From: SFEL01 sp045603585 | Lineage (GTDB): Bacteria > Bacillota > Clostridia > Christensenellales > CAG-138 | Reading direction: 5' to 3' | DNA: 64,000 nucleotides | Assembly (NCBI GenBank): GCA_045603585.1 | Contig: JAZUMK010000063.1 | Location: forward strand, 33,711 to 97,710 | Shown here: positions 17,668 to 26,009 of the stretch, in pieces | Position numbering within the stretch: position 1 is the first letter of the stretch | Layout: each line of letters starts with the position of its first letter | The notes under the pieces: model-generated | Databases searched by the model: none | Seen by the model: only the letters and a program-made list of their open reading frames with translations | What the model was told of the DNA's origin: nothing | Made by a program: the position numbers and the translations under genes

Positions 17668-18765
17668 ATGTCCAAGGTTTTCTTTACCGATATGAGCGTC
17701 AGCTATCCCGACAGCCTGCCCAAAAAGCTTCGCCGCCTTGCAGAGGCCGCAGGTCTTGGTCAGATAGACTTTGACCGCAAGTTCGTCGCCATCAAGATCC
17801 ACTTCGGCGAGTACGGCAATCTTGCCTATCTTCGTCCCCAGTACGCCAGGGCGATCGCCGATTTCGTAAAGGAAAAAGGCGGCATCCCTTTCCTTACCGA
17901 CTGCAATACCCTCTACGTTGGCAGCCGCAAGCATGCCATCGAGCATATCGAAACCGCCTACATGAACGGCTACACCCCCTATGCCACCGGCTGTCAGGTG
18001 ATCATCGCCGACGGTCTCAAGGGTACCGATGAAGCCCTCATCCCCATTGACGGCGAAGTTGTATCCGAAGCAAAGATCGGCCGTGCCATTGCGGATGCGG
18101 ATATCATCATCAGCCTCAACCACTTCAAGGGCCACGAAGAGGCCGGCTTTGGCGGCGCGCTGAAGAACCTCGGCATGGGCGCAGGCTCCCGGGCAGGCAA
18201 GATGGAAATGCACTGCGACGGCAAGCCCACCGTTAAAACCAAGAAGTGCCGCGGCTGCGGTATGTGCGCAAAGATCTGCGCCAATAACGGCATTTACTAT
18301 GAGGATAAAAAGGCCGTCATCAACCATGACACCTGCTTGGGCTGCGGCCGCTGCATAGCCGCCTGCAACTTTGACGCCATCGTTCCCACCTTTGGCCAGA
18401 GCGAAGAGCTGCTCAATAAAAAGATCGCCGAATACGCCATGGCAGTTGTAAAGGATAAGCCCCACTTCCACATCAATCTGGCCATAGACGTTTCCCCCTG
18501 CTGCGACTGCCACTCTGAAAACGATATCCCCATCGTTCCCAATGTTGGCATGTTTGCCTCCTTTGACCCCGTTGCCATTGACGTTGCCAGCGCAGACGGC
18601 GTAAACGCAATGCCGGTAAATCCCCAGAGCGTACTGGGCCGCAAGGAGCCCTGCTGCAAGGATCACTTTACCAACAGCTTCCCCAATACCAATTGGAGAG
18701 TACAGGTAGAGCACGCCGAGCACATCGGCCTTGGCAGCACCGAATACGAGCTGGTACTGCTTTAA
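17668..18765 (+). CDS. DUF362 domain protein with two 4Fe-4S clusters
   Basis: 365 residues. The N-terminal DUF362 part shows IKIHFGEYGNLAYLRP and ISLNHFKGHEEAGFGGALKN. In the middle are two ferredoxin motifs, CRGCGMCAKICAN and CLGCGRCIAACNF (about residues 193-235), then further Cys in SPCCDCHSEND. It is cytosolic by sequence. The DUF362 family is uncharacterised but redox-related and common in anaerobes. A strong AGGAGG precedes the ATG. It lies 42 bp after the HAD gene on the same strand, possibly one operon running through to the exonuclease gene. Confidence 0.88.
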   Translation: MSKVFFTDMSVSYPDSLPKKLRRLAEAAGLGQIDFDRKFVAIKIHFGEYGNLAYLRPQYARAIADFVKEKGGIPFLTDCNTLYVGSRKHAIEHIETAYMNGYTPYATGCQVIIADGLKGTDEALIPIDGEVVSEAKIGRAIADADIIISLNHFKGHEEAGFGGALKNLGMGAGSRAGKMEMHCDGKPTVKTKKCRGCGMCAKICANNGIYYEDKKAVINHDTCLGCGRCIAACNFDAIVPTFGQSEELLNKKIAEYAMAVVKDKPHFHINLAIDVSPCCDCHSENDIPIVPNVGMFASFDPVAIDVASADGVNAMPVNPQSVLGRKEPCCKDHFTNSFPNTNWRVQVEHAEHIGLGSTEYELVLL

Positions 18766-18791
18766 TCAATAAATAAAAAAGAGGATACACC

Positions 18792-19580
18792 TTGCTGGAA
18801 TGTTACACCGCGGTGGACGTTGAAACCCCAAACCGCAATAACGATTCAATATGCTCCATCGGCATAGTCCGCATGGAATACGGAACTCCCGTTTATCAGC
18901 GGGAGTTCTTGGTGAACCCTCATGAGCACTTTGACGATTACAATATAAAGATCCACGGCATCACCCCCGAAATGGTGCGCAATGCGCCCTCCTTCGCTGA
19001 GATATGGCCGGAGATAGCCCCCTATTTCACCGGCGTCATGGCGGCCCACAGCGCCACCTTTGACCTTGGGGTAATATGCAAATCCCTTGCCCTGTGCGAT
19101 CTGCCCATTCCGGATATGCAATACGTCTGCACCCTTATGAAGGCCCGCAAGCATCTGCCCAAGGAGGAATGCGGCAGCCACAAGCTCAATGACCTTTGCG
19201 CCGGGCTGAATGTGCCCCTTGAGCATCACCACAACGCTCTGGACGATGCACTGGGCTGCGCCCTTATATTGGAAAAGCTCATCGACCGCTTTGGCTGCGA
19301 TACATCCGACCTTCGCACCTACTCCTTCACCGGCGTTCAGCCCACCGTCTCCCGTGAAGAGCGCACCGCCGCCATCCGCGCCCTGTGGCAGGCCATGGAG
19401 CTGCATAAGCGCTCCCGCATGATCTACGGCGATTACCACGAAGCCCTTGAGGATTGGGCGCGGAAAAACGACCGTTTCCTCCGTGATCCGGATATACGCG
19501 CCTGCCATAACCTGATAGAGGAAGTGCTGGAGCGGGGCGTTATCGAGGAGCATGAGTATTCCGCCATAATGGGGCTGTAG
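18792..19580 (+). CDS. DEDDh 3'-5' exonuclease, DnaQ/epsilon-like
   Basis: 262 residues from a TTG start (GAGG 7 nt upstream). Exo I is AVDVETPN (DxE), exo II is in HSATFDLGVI, and exo III is HHNALDDALGCA (HxxxxD), so all four acidic residues and the His of DEDDh nucleases are present. The C-terminal extension (about 180-262) is helical and of unknown role. Free-standing proteins of this type act in DNA repair or RNA trimming rather than as the polymerase III proofreader. An R2 element begins 14 nt past the stop. Confidence 0.85.
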   Translation: MLECYTAVDVETPNRNNDSICSIGIVRMEYGTPVYQREFLVNPHEHFDDYNIKIHGITPEMVRNAPSFAEIWPEIAPYFTGVMAAHSATFDLGVICKSLALCDLPIPDMQYVCTLMKARKHLPKEECGSHKLNDLCAGLNVPLEHHHNALDDALGCALILEKLIDRFGCDTSDLRTYSFTGVQPTVSREERTAAIRALWQAMELHKRSRMIYGDYHEALEDWARKNDRFLRDPDIRACHNLIEEVLERGVIEEHEYSAIMGL

Positions 19581-19594
19581 ATGGGATATTTCTA

Positions 19595-19658
19595 TCTTCT
19601 TTTCTTTTTCTTTTCAGGAGAAAAGAAAAACGAAAAGAAGCAAAAGAAAAAGAAAAGC
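19595..19658 (+). repeat. Triplex-capable purine/pyrimidine element R2, copy 1
   Basis: Order on the plus strand: pyrimidine tract (19595-19615, ending CTTTTTCTTTTC), loop AGGA, purine tract GAAAAGAAAAA then GAAAAG with one inserted C, and a second purine tract AAAAGAAAAAGAAAAG that mirrors the first. The run lengths differ from those of the other copies in all three tracts together. It lies 14 nt after the exonuclease gene. Confidence 0.8.
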
Positions 19659-19672
19659 CAAATAAATAATAT

Positions 19673-19702
19673 AAAAAGAGCTGCTCAAGTGCGGCTCTTT
19701 TT
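19673..19702. terminator. Bidirectional terminator
   Basis: AAAAAGAGCTGC/GCGGCTCTTTTT stem between the convergent exonuclease and XRE/zinc-ribbon genes. Confidence 0.8.
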
Positions 19703-19732
19703 GTATGCTGTGCTTGCTGAAATGTATTTGAT

Positions 19733-20392
19733 TTATCTCTTTTTATACAGTACCAGCTCGGGATCTTCGCCGTTTTCTTCATAGGTGCATACCAGCAGAA
19801 AATCCATATTGGCGGCGATGCCGAAGCATCTGTCCCCGCCGAATTCGCAGGGCAGCTGATTGCCCAGATATGTGGCGTTATCGTCAAGGAACTTTACAGT
19901 ATCTCCGTTGGGCAGCCTGTATTCGAGGTTTATAAAGCCGCCCGAAAGCACATTCAGCCTTTCCACCTTGGGCATGCCCTCGATATTCAGCCGGTTGAAT
20001 TCATCGGCAAGCTGCTTTTTAAATTCCTCAAAGCTGCTTTCGCCCCCAAGGCCGGAATACCTCTTCCAGTAATCCAGCGTAAACTCTCCATCGGTATAGC
20101 ACCATTTGCAGTAGTCCTCGTTGAATATGCCATCGGTCTCCTTGCTTGTGGTGGAATCGTCAAGGGACATGCCGCAGCAATGGCACACCATCTGCCTCGG
20201 CGAACCCAGCAGCGTATTTATTGAAACGTCAAACAGCTTTGAAAGCAGCTTCAGTGCTTCGGTATTGGGTATGGTTTCCCCATTTTCCCAGCGGGACACC
20301 GCCTGCCTTGTAACATATACCCTTTCCGCCAGCTCATCCTGAGATAAGCCCTTTTCGGTTCTCAGCCTGAATATAACGTCCTTTGTCTCCAT
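19733..20392 (-). CDS. XRE-type regulator with zinc-ribbon domain
   Basis: 219 residues. An N-terminal helix-turn-helix (RLRTEKGLSQDELAERVYV, then TRQAVSRWENGETIP) is followed by a zinc-ribbon-like segment CHCCGMSLDD with CKWCYTDGEF about 20 residues later, as in the putative zinc ribbon family linked to such regulators. The C-terminal third may bind a ligand but is not recognised. The start is METKDV at 20392; the longer frame has no support. It is a single gene, convergent with the exonuclease. Confidence 0.82.
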   Translation of the reverse strand: METKDVIFRLRTEKGLSQDELAERVYVTRQAVSRWENGETIPNTEALKLLSKLFDVSINTLLGSPRQMVCHCCGMSLDDSTTSKETDGIFNEDYCKWCYTDGEFTLDYWKRYSGLGGESSFEEFKKQLADEFNRLNIEGMPKVERLNVLSGGFINLEYRLPNGDTVKFLDDNATYLGNQLPCEFGGDRCFGIAANMDFLLVCTYEENGEDPELVLYKKR

Positions 20393-20476
20393 GCATATCA
20401 CCGCCCTGTATCTTTTTATCGAGTCTATTATATTGTCATTTACCCTTCCCCACAAGCAACCCGCCGTTGCCTATAC

Positions 20477-20505
20477 AAAAAAGGAGGCCATGCCTCCCTT
20501 TTTAT
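20477..20505 (-). terminator. Terminator of the ECF transporter/hypothetical unit
   Basis: Minus-strand AAAGGGAGGC and GCCTCCTTT stem with a one-base bulge and a T6 run, beginning at the stop codon of the gene at 20502-21005. Confidence 0.75.
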
Positions 20506-21005
20506 AGCTTTATCACCCGATAGTGTGGCTGATACGCTGCTCTGTATCCGTCGCTGTGATGCAGTGCCGGACAGCCCTCCGCCCTGTATTTTTCCAGAAA
20601 GGCCGCCAGTTCCTCCGGGGAAAAGCCTGCGCATCCCTCACGGCACAGCTTTTCCAGCAGGCGCAGCTTTCGCTCCTGACCCTCCTTACTGCCCCGCTGC
20701 CCCGCCGCAGCTGCCGTAAACAGGCGGTTTATATCATCCGCCCTCATTCCCGCAGCCTTTGCCGGGCCGAAATGCAGCCTGTATATGCCGCTGCCGATGT
20801 CCTCATAAATTTCGCCGGATACAGCGGATACCTCCGCCAGCTCCCTTTGTATCCATTCAAGGCTGCGCTGCACATCCCCGATCATATGCTCCCCGGCAAA
20901 TTCGCTCTGGTATATCAGCTTGGCGCAGTCCTCAGGCCCCATAAGGGGATACCGTTTCAGATGTGCCCGCAGGGTCTGTTCAAATTGCTGCATATCATTT
21001 GCCAA
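20502..21005 (-). CDS. Conserved-looking protein of unknown function
   Basis: 167 residues, soluble, helical, with two Cys near GFSPEELAAF and no recognised domain. The likely start is a TTG at 21005, 7 nt after AAGGTG; an in-frame ATG at 20993 is possible but badly spaced. Either start overlaps or abuts the stop of the ECF transporter gene, so the two are co-translated and may be functionally linked, for example as a salvage enzyme for the imported vitamin. That link is inference. Confidence 0.6.
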   Translation of the reverse strand: MANDMQQFEQTLRAHLKRYPLMGPEDCAKLIYQSEFAGEHMIGDVQRSLEWIQRELAEVSAVSGEIYEDIGSGIYRLHFGPAKAAGMRADDINRLFTAAAAGQRGSKEGQERKLRLLEKLCREGCAGFSPEELAAFLEKYRAEGCPALHHSDGYRAAYQPHYRVIKL

Positions 21006-21522
21006 TTTCTATCACCTTCGCTTTTTTCAGCGCCAGTATGATTATGGGAATAACTATAAGCTGCACCAGTATGCCGGGAGCGGCGGTGATAAATACTCCG
21101 CTGAGCCATAACTCCATGGAGTATTCGCCCACCCTGAATATCAGCGCATTCATCATGCCGTAGGCTATCCTTCCCGCTATCATCGCGGCGATAAGCGCAA
21201 AATACACCCTTGCCGTGTCATTTTTGCCCTTGATGAGCCGTATGCACAATCCTGAAATAAGGCCGTATGCCGCCAGCTCTGCCGTCATGGGGGGCAGATA
21301 TGCAGGGCCAGGCATGCCGGAAATAAGGCTGGAAAGCACAGGGGTAAGTATGCCGCAGCCAAGGCCGTACCATGGGCCGCATATAAGACCGCACAGCAGT
21401 ACAGGTATATGCATGGGCAGCAGTATATTGCCCGCATTGGGTATGGAATGCACCGCCACAGGCAGCACAACGCCCAATGCGATGCACAGTCCCGTTATCA
21501 CGATCCGCTTTGTTTTAGTCAT
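20995..21522 (-). CDS. ECF transporter S component (substrate-binding membrane subunit)
   Basis: 175 residues from the ATG at 21520-21522 (GGAGG 6 nt upstream). It has six hydrophobic segments, starting TKTKRIVITGLCIALGVVLP, with the amphipathic loop NAGNILLPMHIPVLLCGLIC typical of the vitamin-uptake ECF S-component superfamily. It would capture a vitamin or precursor and pair with shared energising subunits (EcfA/A'/T), which are not in this window. Specificity cannot be told by eye; folate, pantothenate or queuosine precursors are possible. A structured leader of about 150 nt precedes it. Confidence 0.85.
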   Translation of the reverse strand: MTKTKRIVITGLCIALGVVLPVAVHSIPNAGNILLPMHIPVLLCGLICGPWYGLGCGILTPVLSSLISGMPGPAYLPPMTAELAAYGLISGLCIRLIKGKNDTARVYFALIAAMIAGRIAYGMMNALIFRVGEYSMELWLSGVFITAAPGILVQLIVIPIIILALKKAKVIEIGK

Positions 21523-21539
21523 GTTATCCTCCAAAAAGA

Positions 21540-21690
21540 TAAGAACGCCAATAAAGCACCCTCATTGTATTTTGATGAGCGGCCTTCATGGCGTATGATC
21601 CCGAACTGTCAGGGGATCTGCTCACCGGCTACCTGCCGGCATGCGAAGTTTATCCTGTTTACAAATGGCGGCTACCTGCCGTCTTTTATA
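21540..21690 (-). promoter_or_regulatory. Structured leader of the ECF S-component gene, riboswitch candidate
   Basis: Minus-strand leader between a probable promoter (TTGCAA at about 21713-21718, TTTAAT 17 bp on) and the start codon. It contains two copies of the self-complementary CGGCAGGTAGCCG (21669-21681 and 21626-21638), a GATCCC/GGGATC hairpin, and GGTGAGC pairing with GCTCATC. I matched it to no known riboswitch class with confidence. Confidence 0.45.
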
Positions 21691-21959
21691 ATTAAATCAC
21701 AGCCTGTGCCTTTTTGCAATACTCCCCGTTTTCCCTCCCCCTTTTCCCCGTTATGAATTGGATTTTTGCCGAAAAATAAGGACTTTTGCCCGCCCTGACA
21801 GCAGCCGTCATTTTTCTTGCATTCCCTGCCACAGACCGACAAAAGCAGCCAATTTTGTTCCCTATCGCTGCGAAATTAGCGGTGCTAAAATCAACCCATA
21901 CAGGAAATCGCCTATAAGTGCACATTCCCCTAAAAAATACATCATTACGGAGGCAGTAA

Positions 21960-22766
21960 ATGGCTAAATACCGCATACTTTTGGCAGACAGCAGCACACA
22001 GTTCCAATCCACCGTCCGGGATTATCTGGCGGCTCAGGAAGGCATCGACAGGGTGGACGTGGTGTCCGATGGACAAGCCGCGCTGGATGCCCTTTCCAAT
22101 TCCCGCTATGACATTCTGCTGTGCGATCTTATAATGCCCCGCATGGACGGCTTCGAGCTGCTGGAGCGGCTCAACGGCGGCCTTATCAAGGAGCCCCCCG
22201 CCGCCATCGTCATCAGCGCCCTCAGGCAGGAGGACATGGTGCGTCAGGCCTGCACCCTTGGGGCAAAATACTACATGCTCAAGCCCATCGACCCGGATAC
22301 CCTTTACAAGCGCATACTGGACCTGTTGGAAAGCAGCTACACCCAGCGCTCCGAGGTTCGCGCCATGGGCTCCAAGCCCCGCACCCTTGACGAAAAGATC
22401 GCTTCGGTATTCCTCATGATAGGCATCCCCGCCCACATCAAGGGCTACCACTATCTCCGCGAGGCCGTCCGCATGGTCTACTTCGAGCCTGCCCTCTGCG
22501 GCCGCATCACCAAGGAGCTTTACCCCGGCATCGCCAAGCGCTTCCAAACCTCCGCCTCCAAGGTAGAGCGCGCCATCCGCCACGCCATCGAAGTGGCCTG
22601 GACCCGCGGCAAAATCGAAAACATCAACCAGATCTTCGGCTACAATATTTACAGCAAGAACGACAAGCCCACCAATGGTGAATTCATCGCTCTGGTTGCC
22701 GACAAGCTGATCCTTGAAAGCGCCCGGGAAAAGGGCGGCAAGGCGGAGATACAGAACGTCATATAA
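21960..22766 (+). CDS. spo0A: Sporulation master regulator Spo0A
   Basis: 268 residues. The N-terminal receiver domain has the phospho-acceptor Asp56 in ILLCDLIMPRMDG and the Lys of MLKPIDP. The C-terminal sporulation-specific DNA-binding domain has HIKGYHYLREAVRMV, AKRFQTSASKVERAIRHAIE and VAWTRGKIE, diagnostic of Spo0A. It activates or represses sporulation genes by binding 0A boxes. In the acidic pocket the usual adjacent Asp pair reads Asp10-Ser11, so one metal-binding acid is missing. GGAGG sits before the ATG. The 21735-21960 upstream region holds only a weak 0A-like TTTTGTCGG (about 21834-21842, minus strand). Confidence 0.96.
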   Translation: MAKYRILLADSSTQFQSTVRDYLAAQEGIDRVDVVSDGQAALDALSNSRYDILLCDLIMPRMDGFELLERLNGGLIKEPPAAIVISALRQEDMVRQACTLGAKYYMLKPIDPDTLYKRILDLLESSYTQRSEVRAMGSKPRTLDEKIASVFLMIGIPAHIKGYHYLREAVRMVYFEPALCGRITKELYPGIAKRFQTSASKVERAIRHAIEVAWTRGKIENINQIFGYNIYSKNDKPTNGEFIALVADKLILESAREKGGKAEIQNVI

Positions 22767-22890
22767 TCAGGCAAAAATTGAGGGTTGGGGGCTTCGAAAG
22801 CTGTTCTCCCTCACGCCCACCAACACGGCAAACTCCTACTGAAAATCATGGAAAAAGCCTACCAACATTTTTTCCTGAGCCGACTAACTC

Positions 22891-22926
22891 CTTCTGTTCA
22901 TTGGGTGAAAATTATGCCTATGAACA
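22891..22926 (+). promoter_or_regulatory. Hairpin before the integrase fragment
   Basis: CTGTTCAT and ATGAACAG arms about 18 bp apart, ending just before the GGAGG of the integrase fragment. It could control translation or be part of an old attachment region. The remainder of 22767-22890 shows nothing recognisable. Confidence 0.35.
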
Positions 22927-22941
22927 GGAGGATTTTTCATT

Positions 22942-23184
22942 TTGAAAGCAGAGTTCGACCAACATATTGACGAGTACATGATCTATTGCCGCTCAAGGCA
23001 GTTGCGCCCCAAGACTATGCTCAGTTATGAGCGCACATTAAGGCTGTTTGAAAGGTGGTGCAGAGACGAAATGGACATCGATTCACTGGAGGATGTTACC
23101 GAAAATGTAATTCGCCGTTATATCACAGATATAAAAGGCAGTAATCAAATCAGATTGCTGCCTTTTTCACTGTTCAAAACTTGA
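22942..23184 (+). pseudogene. Truncated tyrosine recombinase (core-binding domain only)
   Basis: 80 residues from a TTG with GGAGG 9 nt upstream. The sequence up to about residue 66 (FDQHIDEYMIYCRSRQLRPK, then TMLSYERTLRLFERWC and VTENVIRRYI) matches the N-terminal SAM-like domain of phage-integrase/XerC-type recombinases. The frame then runs straight into a terminator hairpin and stops. The catalytic Arg-His-Arg-Tyr domain is absent, so it cannot recombine DNA. It looks like a decayed integrase, though an intact ribosome-binding site and a perfectly placed terminator leave open a reused DNA-binding mini-protein. Confidence 0.75.
23137..23167 (+). terminator. Terminator inside the end of the integrase fragment
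   Basis: GGCAGTAATC/GATTGCTGCC stem, 6-nt loop, five T residues; it lies within the open frame. Confidence 0.85.
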
Positions 23185-23195
23185 CACCACTAATC

Positions 23196-23228
23196 AAAAA
23201 GGCGATTGATCACTCAATCGCCTTTAAA
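23196..23228 (-). terminator. Terminator of the decarboxylase/ScfAB unit
   Basis: AAAGGCGATTGA/TCAATCGCCTTT stem with a TCAC loop and a T5 run on the minus strand. Confidence 0.85.
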
Positions 23229-23232
23229 TTAT

Positions 23233-24570
23233 TCATTCCTTCACCACCATGCACTGCTCAATGCCGTAATATTCAAAGCAGGCGATGGCATGCCTGTCTA
23301 TCCGCTCGCCGCATATGAGTATGGGTACGGCAGGGGGGCAGCTCACGCCCGCCGCCGCAAGTATGCGGCCTTCCGCCCTGCATACGGGCACCCTTTCCAT
23401 GGGCGCAAGCATCGCATCGCGGATGGGCAGCGCCCGCTCACTCTTTGCAAATGGGGGCGGGGGCGGCAGGAATATCCGCCTGTGGCGTATGCTCAAAAGG
23501 GCGGCCTCAAGGCACTCAAGCCCCTCCTCCCCGGTTTCCGGGGAAAGCATAAATACGATATAGTCGGGATCCGCAAACTCGCAGACTATGCCCCGCTCAG
23601 AAAGCATATCTGCTATTTCAGTGCCAAGGTATCCCATGGGCTTGGTTTTTACTGTTATCTTCAGGGGCTCATCCCCATAAAGCTCAATGCCGCCTGCTGC
23701 AAGCCGTTCCTTCAGCCCGCTCACCTCGGGGATAAAGCACTTAAGCTTTTCCCCGTACCCTTCAAGGTACAGATTTACCCTGTCCAATGACTGCAAAATA
23801 AGATAGGAAGGGCTGGTTGAACCGAAGAGGCACATGGAATTCTTTGCCGCAGCGATAATTTCCGCCGAAACGGACTTACCTATATGCAGATACGCTCCCC
23901 CGGTAAGCACCGGCAGGGTCTTGTGGGCAGAGCTGCAGCACATATCTGCGCCCAGGTCTATGGGAAAGCGGGAATCCGGCAGAAATTTCAGATATGCCCC
24001 ATGGGCATTATCCACCAGCAGCAGTACATCGTGCCTTGCACATACTGCGGCAAGGGCAGCGATATCCGCCATATTGCCAAGATAATCGGGGGAGGTGATA
24101 TACACCGCCGCAGGCATATCCGCAGCGGAGCTCAGCGTTTCCTCCAGCTCCTCCGCCGCAATATTGCAGGAAAGATAGCTGTCTCCCTCTTTGGGATACA
24201 GCCACAGCACCTCCAGCCCCAGCAGCGCCGCTCCGCTCATAAAGGCCTTATGGGCATTGCGCCCCGCGGCGATAAGGGGCTTTCTGCCCTTTTCCCTGCC
24301 ATGCATCAGGGCAAGATGCAGCATGGCCTTTATGCACTGAGAGGAGCCCTCTGTGGAATACAGCGTTGTGCAGCCGAAAAGCATGCCTGCGTTTTTTTCG
24401 CTTTGGGCGATGATGCCCTCCGCCTCATACAGGCTGTCCGCACCGGGTATCTCGGTTATATCCCATTGCTCCATACCCAAAAGGGGCACCCCCTTATGGC
24501 CCGGCATATGCAGGCGCAGTGAGTCCCCTTTGATATAGCTGTTTACAAAATCACAGATGGGTGTATTCAT
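23233..24570 (-). CDS. Orn/Lys/Arg decarboxylase-family PLP enzyme
   Basis: 445 residues. It shows LRLHMPGHKGVP at the N-terminus, the PLP-binding lysine in CSSAHKTLPVLTGGAYL, and the preceding Asp in LLVDNAHGAY, as in the fold-type I basic amino-acid decarboxylases of Gram-positive bacteria (about 450-490 residues). It converts lysine, ornithine or arginine to the diamine; the substrate is undetermined. The C-terminal domain is shorter than in enteric enzymes, and the wing domain is absent. The start MNTPICDF overlaps the scfB stop, which suggests coupling to the SCIFF maturase gene. Confidence 0.85.
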   Translation of the reverse strand: MNTPICDFVNSYIKGDSLRLHMPGHKGVPLLGMEQWDITEIPGADSLYEAEGIIAQSEKNAGMLFGCTTLYSTEGSSQCIKAMLHLALMHGREKGRKPLIAAGRNAHKAFMSGAALLGLEVLWLYPKEGDSYLSCNIAAEELEETLSSAADMPAAVYITSPDYLGNMADIAALAAVCARHDVLLLVDNAHGAYLKFLPDSRFPIDLGADMCCSSAHKTLPVLTGGAYLHIGKSVSAEIIAAAKNSMCLFGSTSPSYLILQSLDRVNLYLEGYGEKLKCFIPEVSGLKERLAAGGIELYGDEPLKITVKTKPMGYLGTEIADMLSERGIVCEFADPDYIVFMLSPETGEEGLECLEAALLSIRHRRIFLPPPPPFAKSERALPIRDAMLAPMERVPVCRAEGRILAAAGVSCPPAVPILICGERIDRHAIACFEYYGIEQCMVVKE

Positions 24571-24571
24571 A

Positions 24572-25951
24572 TTATTCGCCCAAAGCCCTTGCAACCGCCA
24601 CCATGATGGCACATTCCATACGCTTTTTAAAGAGCTTGCAGCCTTTCTGGTATACGCCGGTCACGCTGCCCGTTGCATGGTATGCATTGGCGGCGCATCC
24701 GCCGGAGCAATACAGCCTTGCCCAGCAATCCCTGCACTCGGGATGGGCATATACGTTGCAGGAGGCAAATTCATTCTGAATTTCTGTATTTGTAACCCCC
24801 TGCCAGATATCTCCCAGCTTAAACCTTTCCTCGCCCACAAACTGATGGCAGGGATAAAGATCGCCCCAGGGAGTGACTGCCATGTATTCGGTGCCGCTGC
24901 CGCAGCCCGAAATGCGCTTGTATATGCAGGGGCCGCCGGACAGGTCTATCATATAATGATAGAAGGTAAAGGGCTTTCCCTCCTTATCCCGCTGCAGCAT
25001 CAGCTCCGCCAGCTTTTCATACTGGTCCATTACGATAGCTATGTCTTCATCGGTAAGGGCGGAAGGATCTCCCTCCGCGCATACCACAGGCTCCATGCTG
25101 AGCTCGCTGAAGCCCAGATCCAGCATCTGCTGTATATCCTTGAGGAAATCGGGATTTGCATGGGTAAATGTGCCCCGCATATAGTACTCTTTGCCGCCGC
25201 GGGCTTCCACAAACTTCTGAAATTTGGGAACGATCCTGTCCCAGCTTCCGTTGCCTGCATAGTCCACGCGGAATCTGTCGTGTATCTCCTTGCGTCCGTC
25301 AAGGCTGAGCACCACGTTGCTGCATTCCCTGTTGGCAAAGTCTATAACGTCATCATCCACAAGCACGCCGTTGGTGGTAAGGGTAAAGCGGAAATTCTTT
25401 CCTTTTTCTTTTTCCACGCTTCTTGCATACTCCACAAGGTCTTTTACCACCTGAAAATTCATCAGCGGCTCGCCGCCGAAGAAGTCCACCTCAAGATTGC
25501 GGCGGCTTCCGGAATTTTCCATAAGGAAATCCAGCGCACGCTTGCCCACTTCAAAGCTCATCACAGCCCTGTCGCCGTGATAGTTGCCCTGACTGGCAAA
25601 GCAATAGGAGCAGTTTAGATTGCAGGTATGGGCAACGTGCAGGCACAGCGCCTTTACCACTCCTGCGGTCTTCTGCTTCAGCTCTCCCGCCATAGGCTCA
25701 AAGGTATCCTCCGCAAAGAGCCTGCCCTCATCCTTAAGGGCCTGCACCTGGTCATAGCATTCGGCGATATCCTCTGAGGTTATGTCCCCGCGGCCTGCAT
25801 ACTTCTGCTCCATTGCGGCGATTATCTTTTCCCTGGGCTCGGTTTCAAACATGCCTATAATATCGTATGCCACCTCGTCCACAGCGTGAACAGAGCCGGA
25901 GCATACATCCAGCACGATATTGTATCCGCCCATTTTGTATTGATGGATCAT
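24572..25951 (-). CDS. scfB: Radical SAM maturase of the SCIFF peptide (ScfB)
   Basis: 459 residues. The N-terminal part resembles a peptide-recognition domain. The radical SAM cluster motif CNLNCSYC (CxxxCxxC) lies in HVAHTCNLNCSYCFASQGNY, followed by DFFGGEPLMN. The C-terminal SPASM region has a series of Cys (CGSGTEYMAVTPWGDLYPCH, CRDCWARLYCSGGCAAN) for two auxiliary 4Fe-4S clusters. Family members make Cys-Thr thioether cross-links in SCIFF peptides. The start is the ATG at 25951 (GGGAGA 9 nt upstream). It lies downstream of scfA across a terminator-like hairpin. Confidence 0.95.
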   Translation of the reverse strand: MIHQYKMGGYNIVLDVCSGSVHAVDEVAYDIIGMFETEPREKIIAAMEQKYAGRGDITSEDIAECYDQVQALKDEGRLFAEDTFEPMAGELKQKTAGVVKALCLHVAHTCNLNCSYCFASQGNYHGDRAVMSFEVGKRALDFLMENSGSRRNLEVDFFGGEPLMNFQVVKDLVEYARSVEKEKGKNFRFTLTTNGVLVDDDVIDFANRECSNVVLSLDGRKEIHDRFRVDYAGNGSWDRIVPKFQKFVEARGGKEYYMRGTFTHANPDFLKDIQQMLDLGFSELSMEPVVCAEGDPSALTDEDIAIVMDQYEKLAELMLQRDKEGKPFTFYHYMIDLSGGPCIYKRISGCGSGTEYMAVTPWGDLYPCHQFVGEERFKLGDIWQGVTNTEIQNEFASCNVYAHPECRDCWARLYCSGGCAANAYHATGSVTGVYQKGCKLFKKRMECAIMVAVARALGE

Positions 25952-25972
25952 TGTCTGATTCTCCCTTATAAG

Positions 25973-25998
25973 AAAAAATGCCACCGAAGTGGCATTTT
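25973..25998 (-). terminator. Attenuating terminator between scfA and scfB
   Basis: AAAATGCCAC/GTGGCATTTT stem closed by a TTCG loop and followed by T residues on the minus strand. Placed between peptide and enzyme genes it should yield more scfA than scfB transcript. Confidence 0.85.
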
Positions 25999-26009
25999 GC
26001 TCAGTGCAA

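Noticed and set aside
21540..21690. Tetrahydrofolate riboswitch before the ECF gene
   Set aside because: GGTGAGCAGAT resembles the class start and CCGCTC its end, but the distance is about 53 nt and the inner helices of the class are missing.
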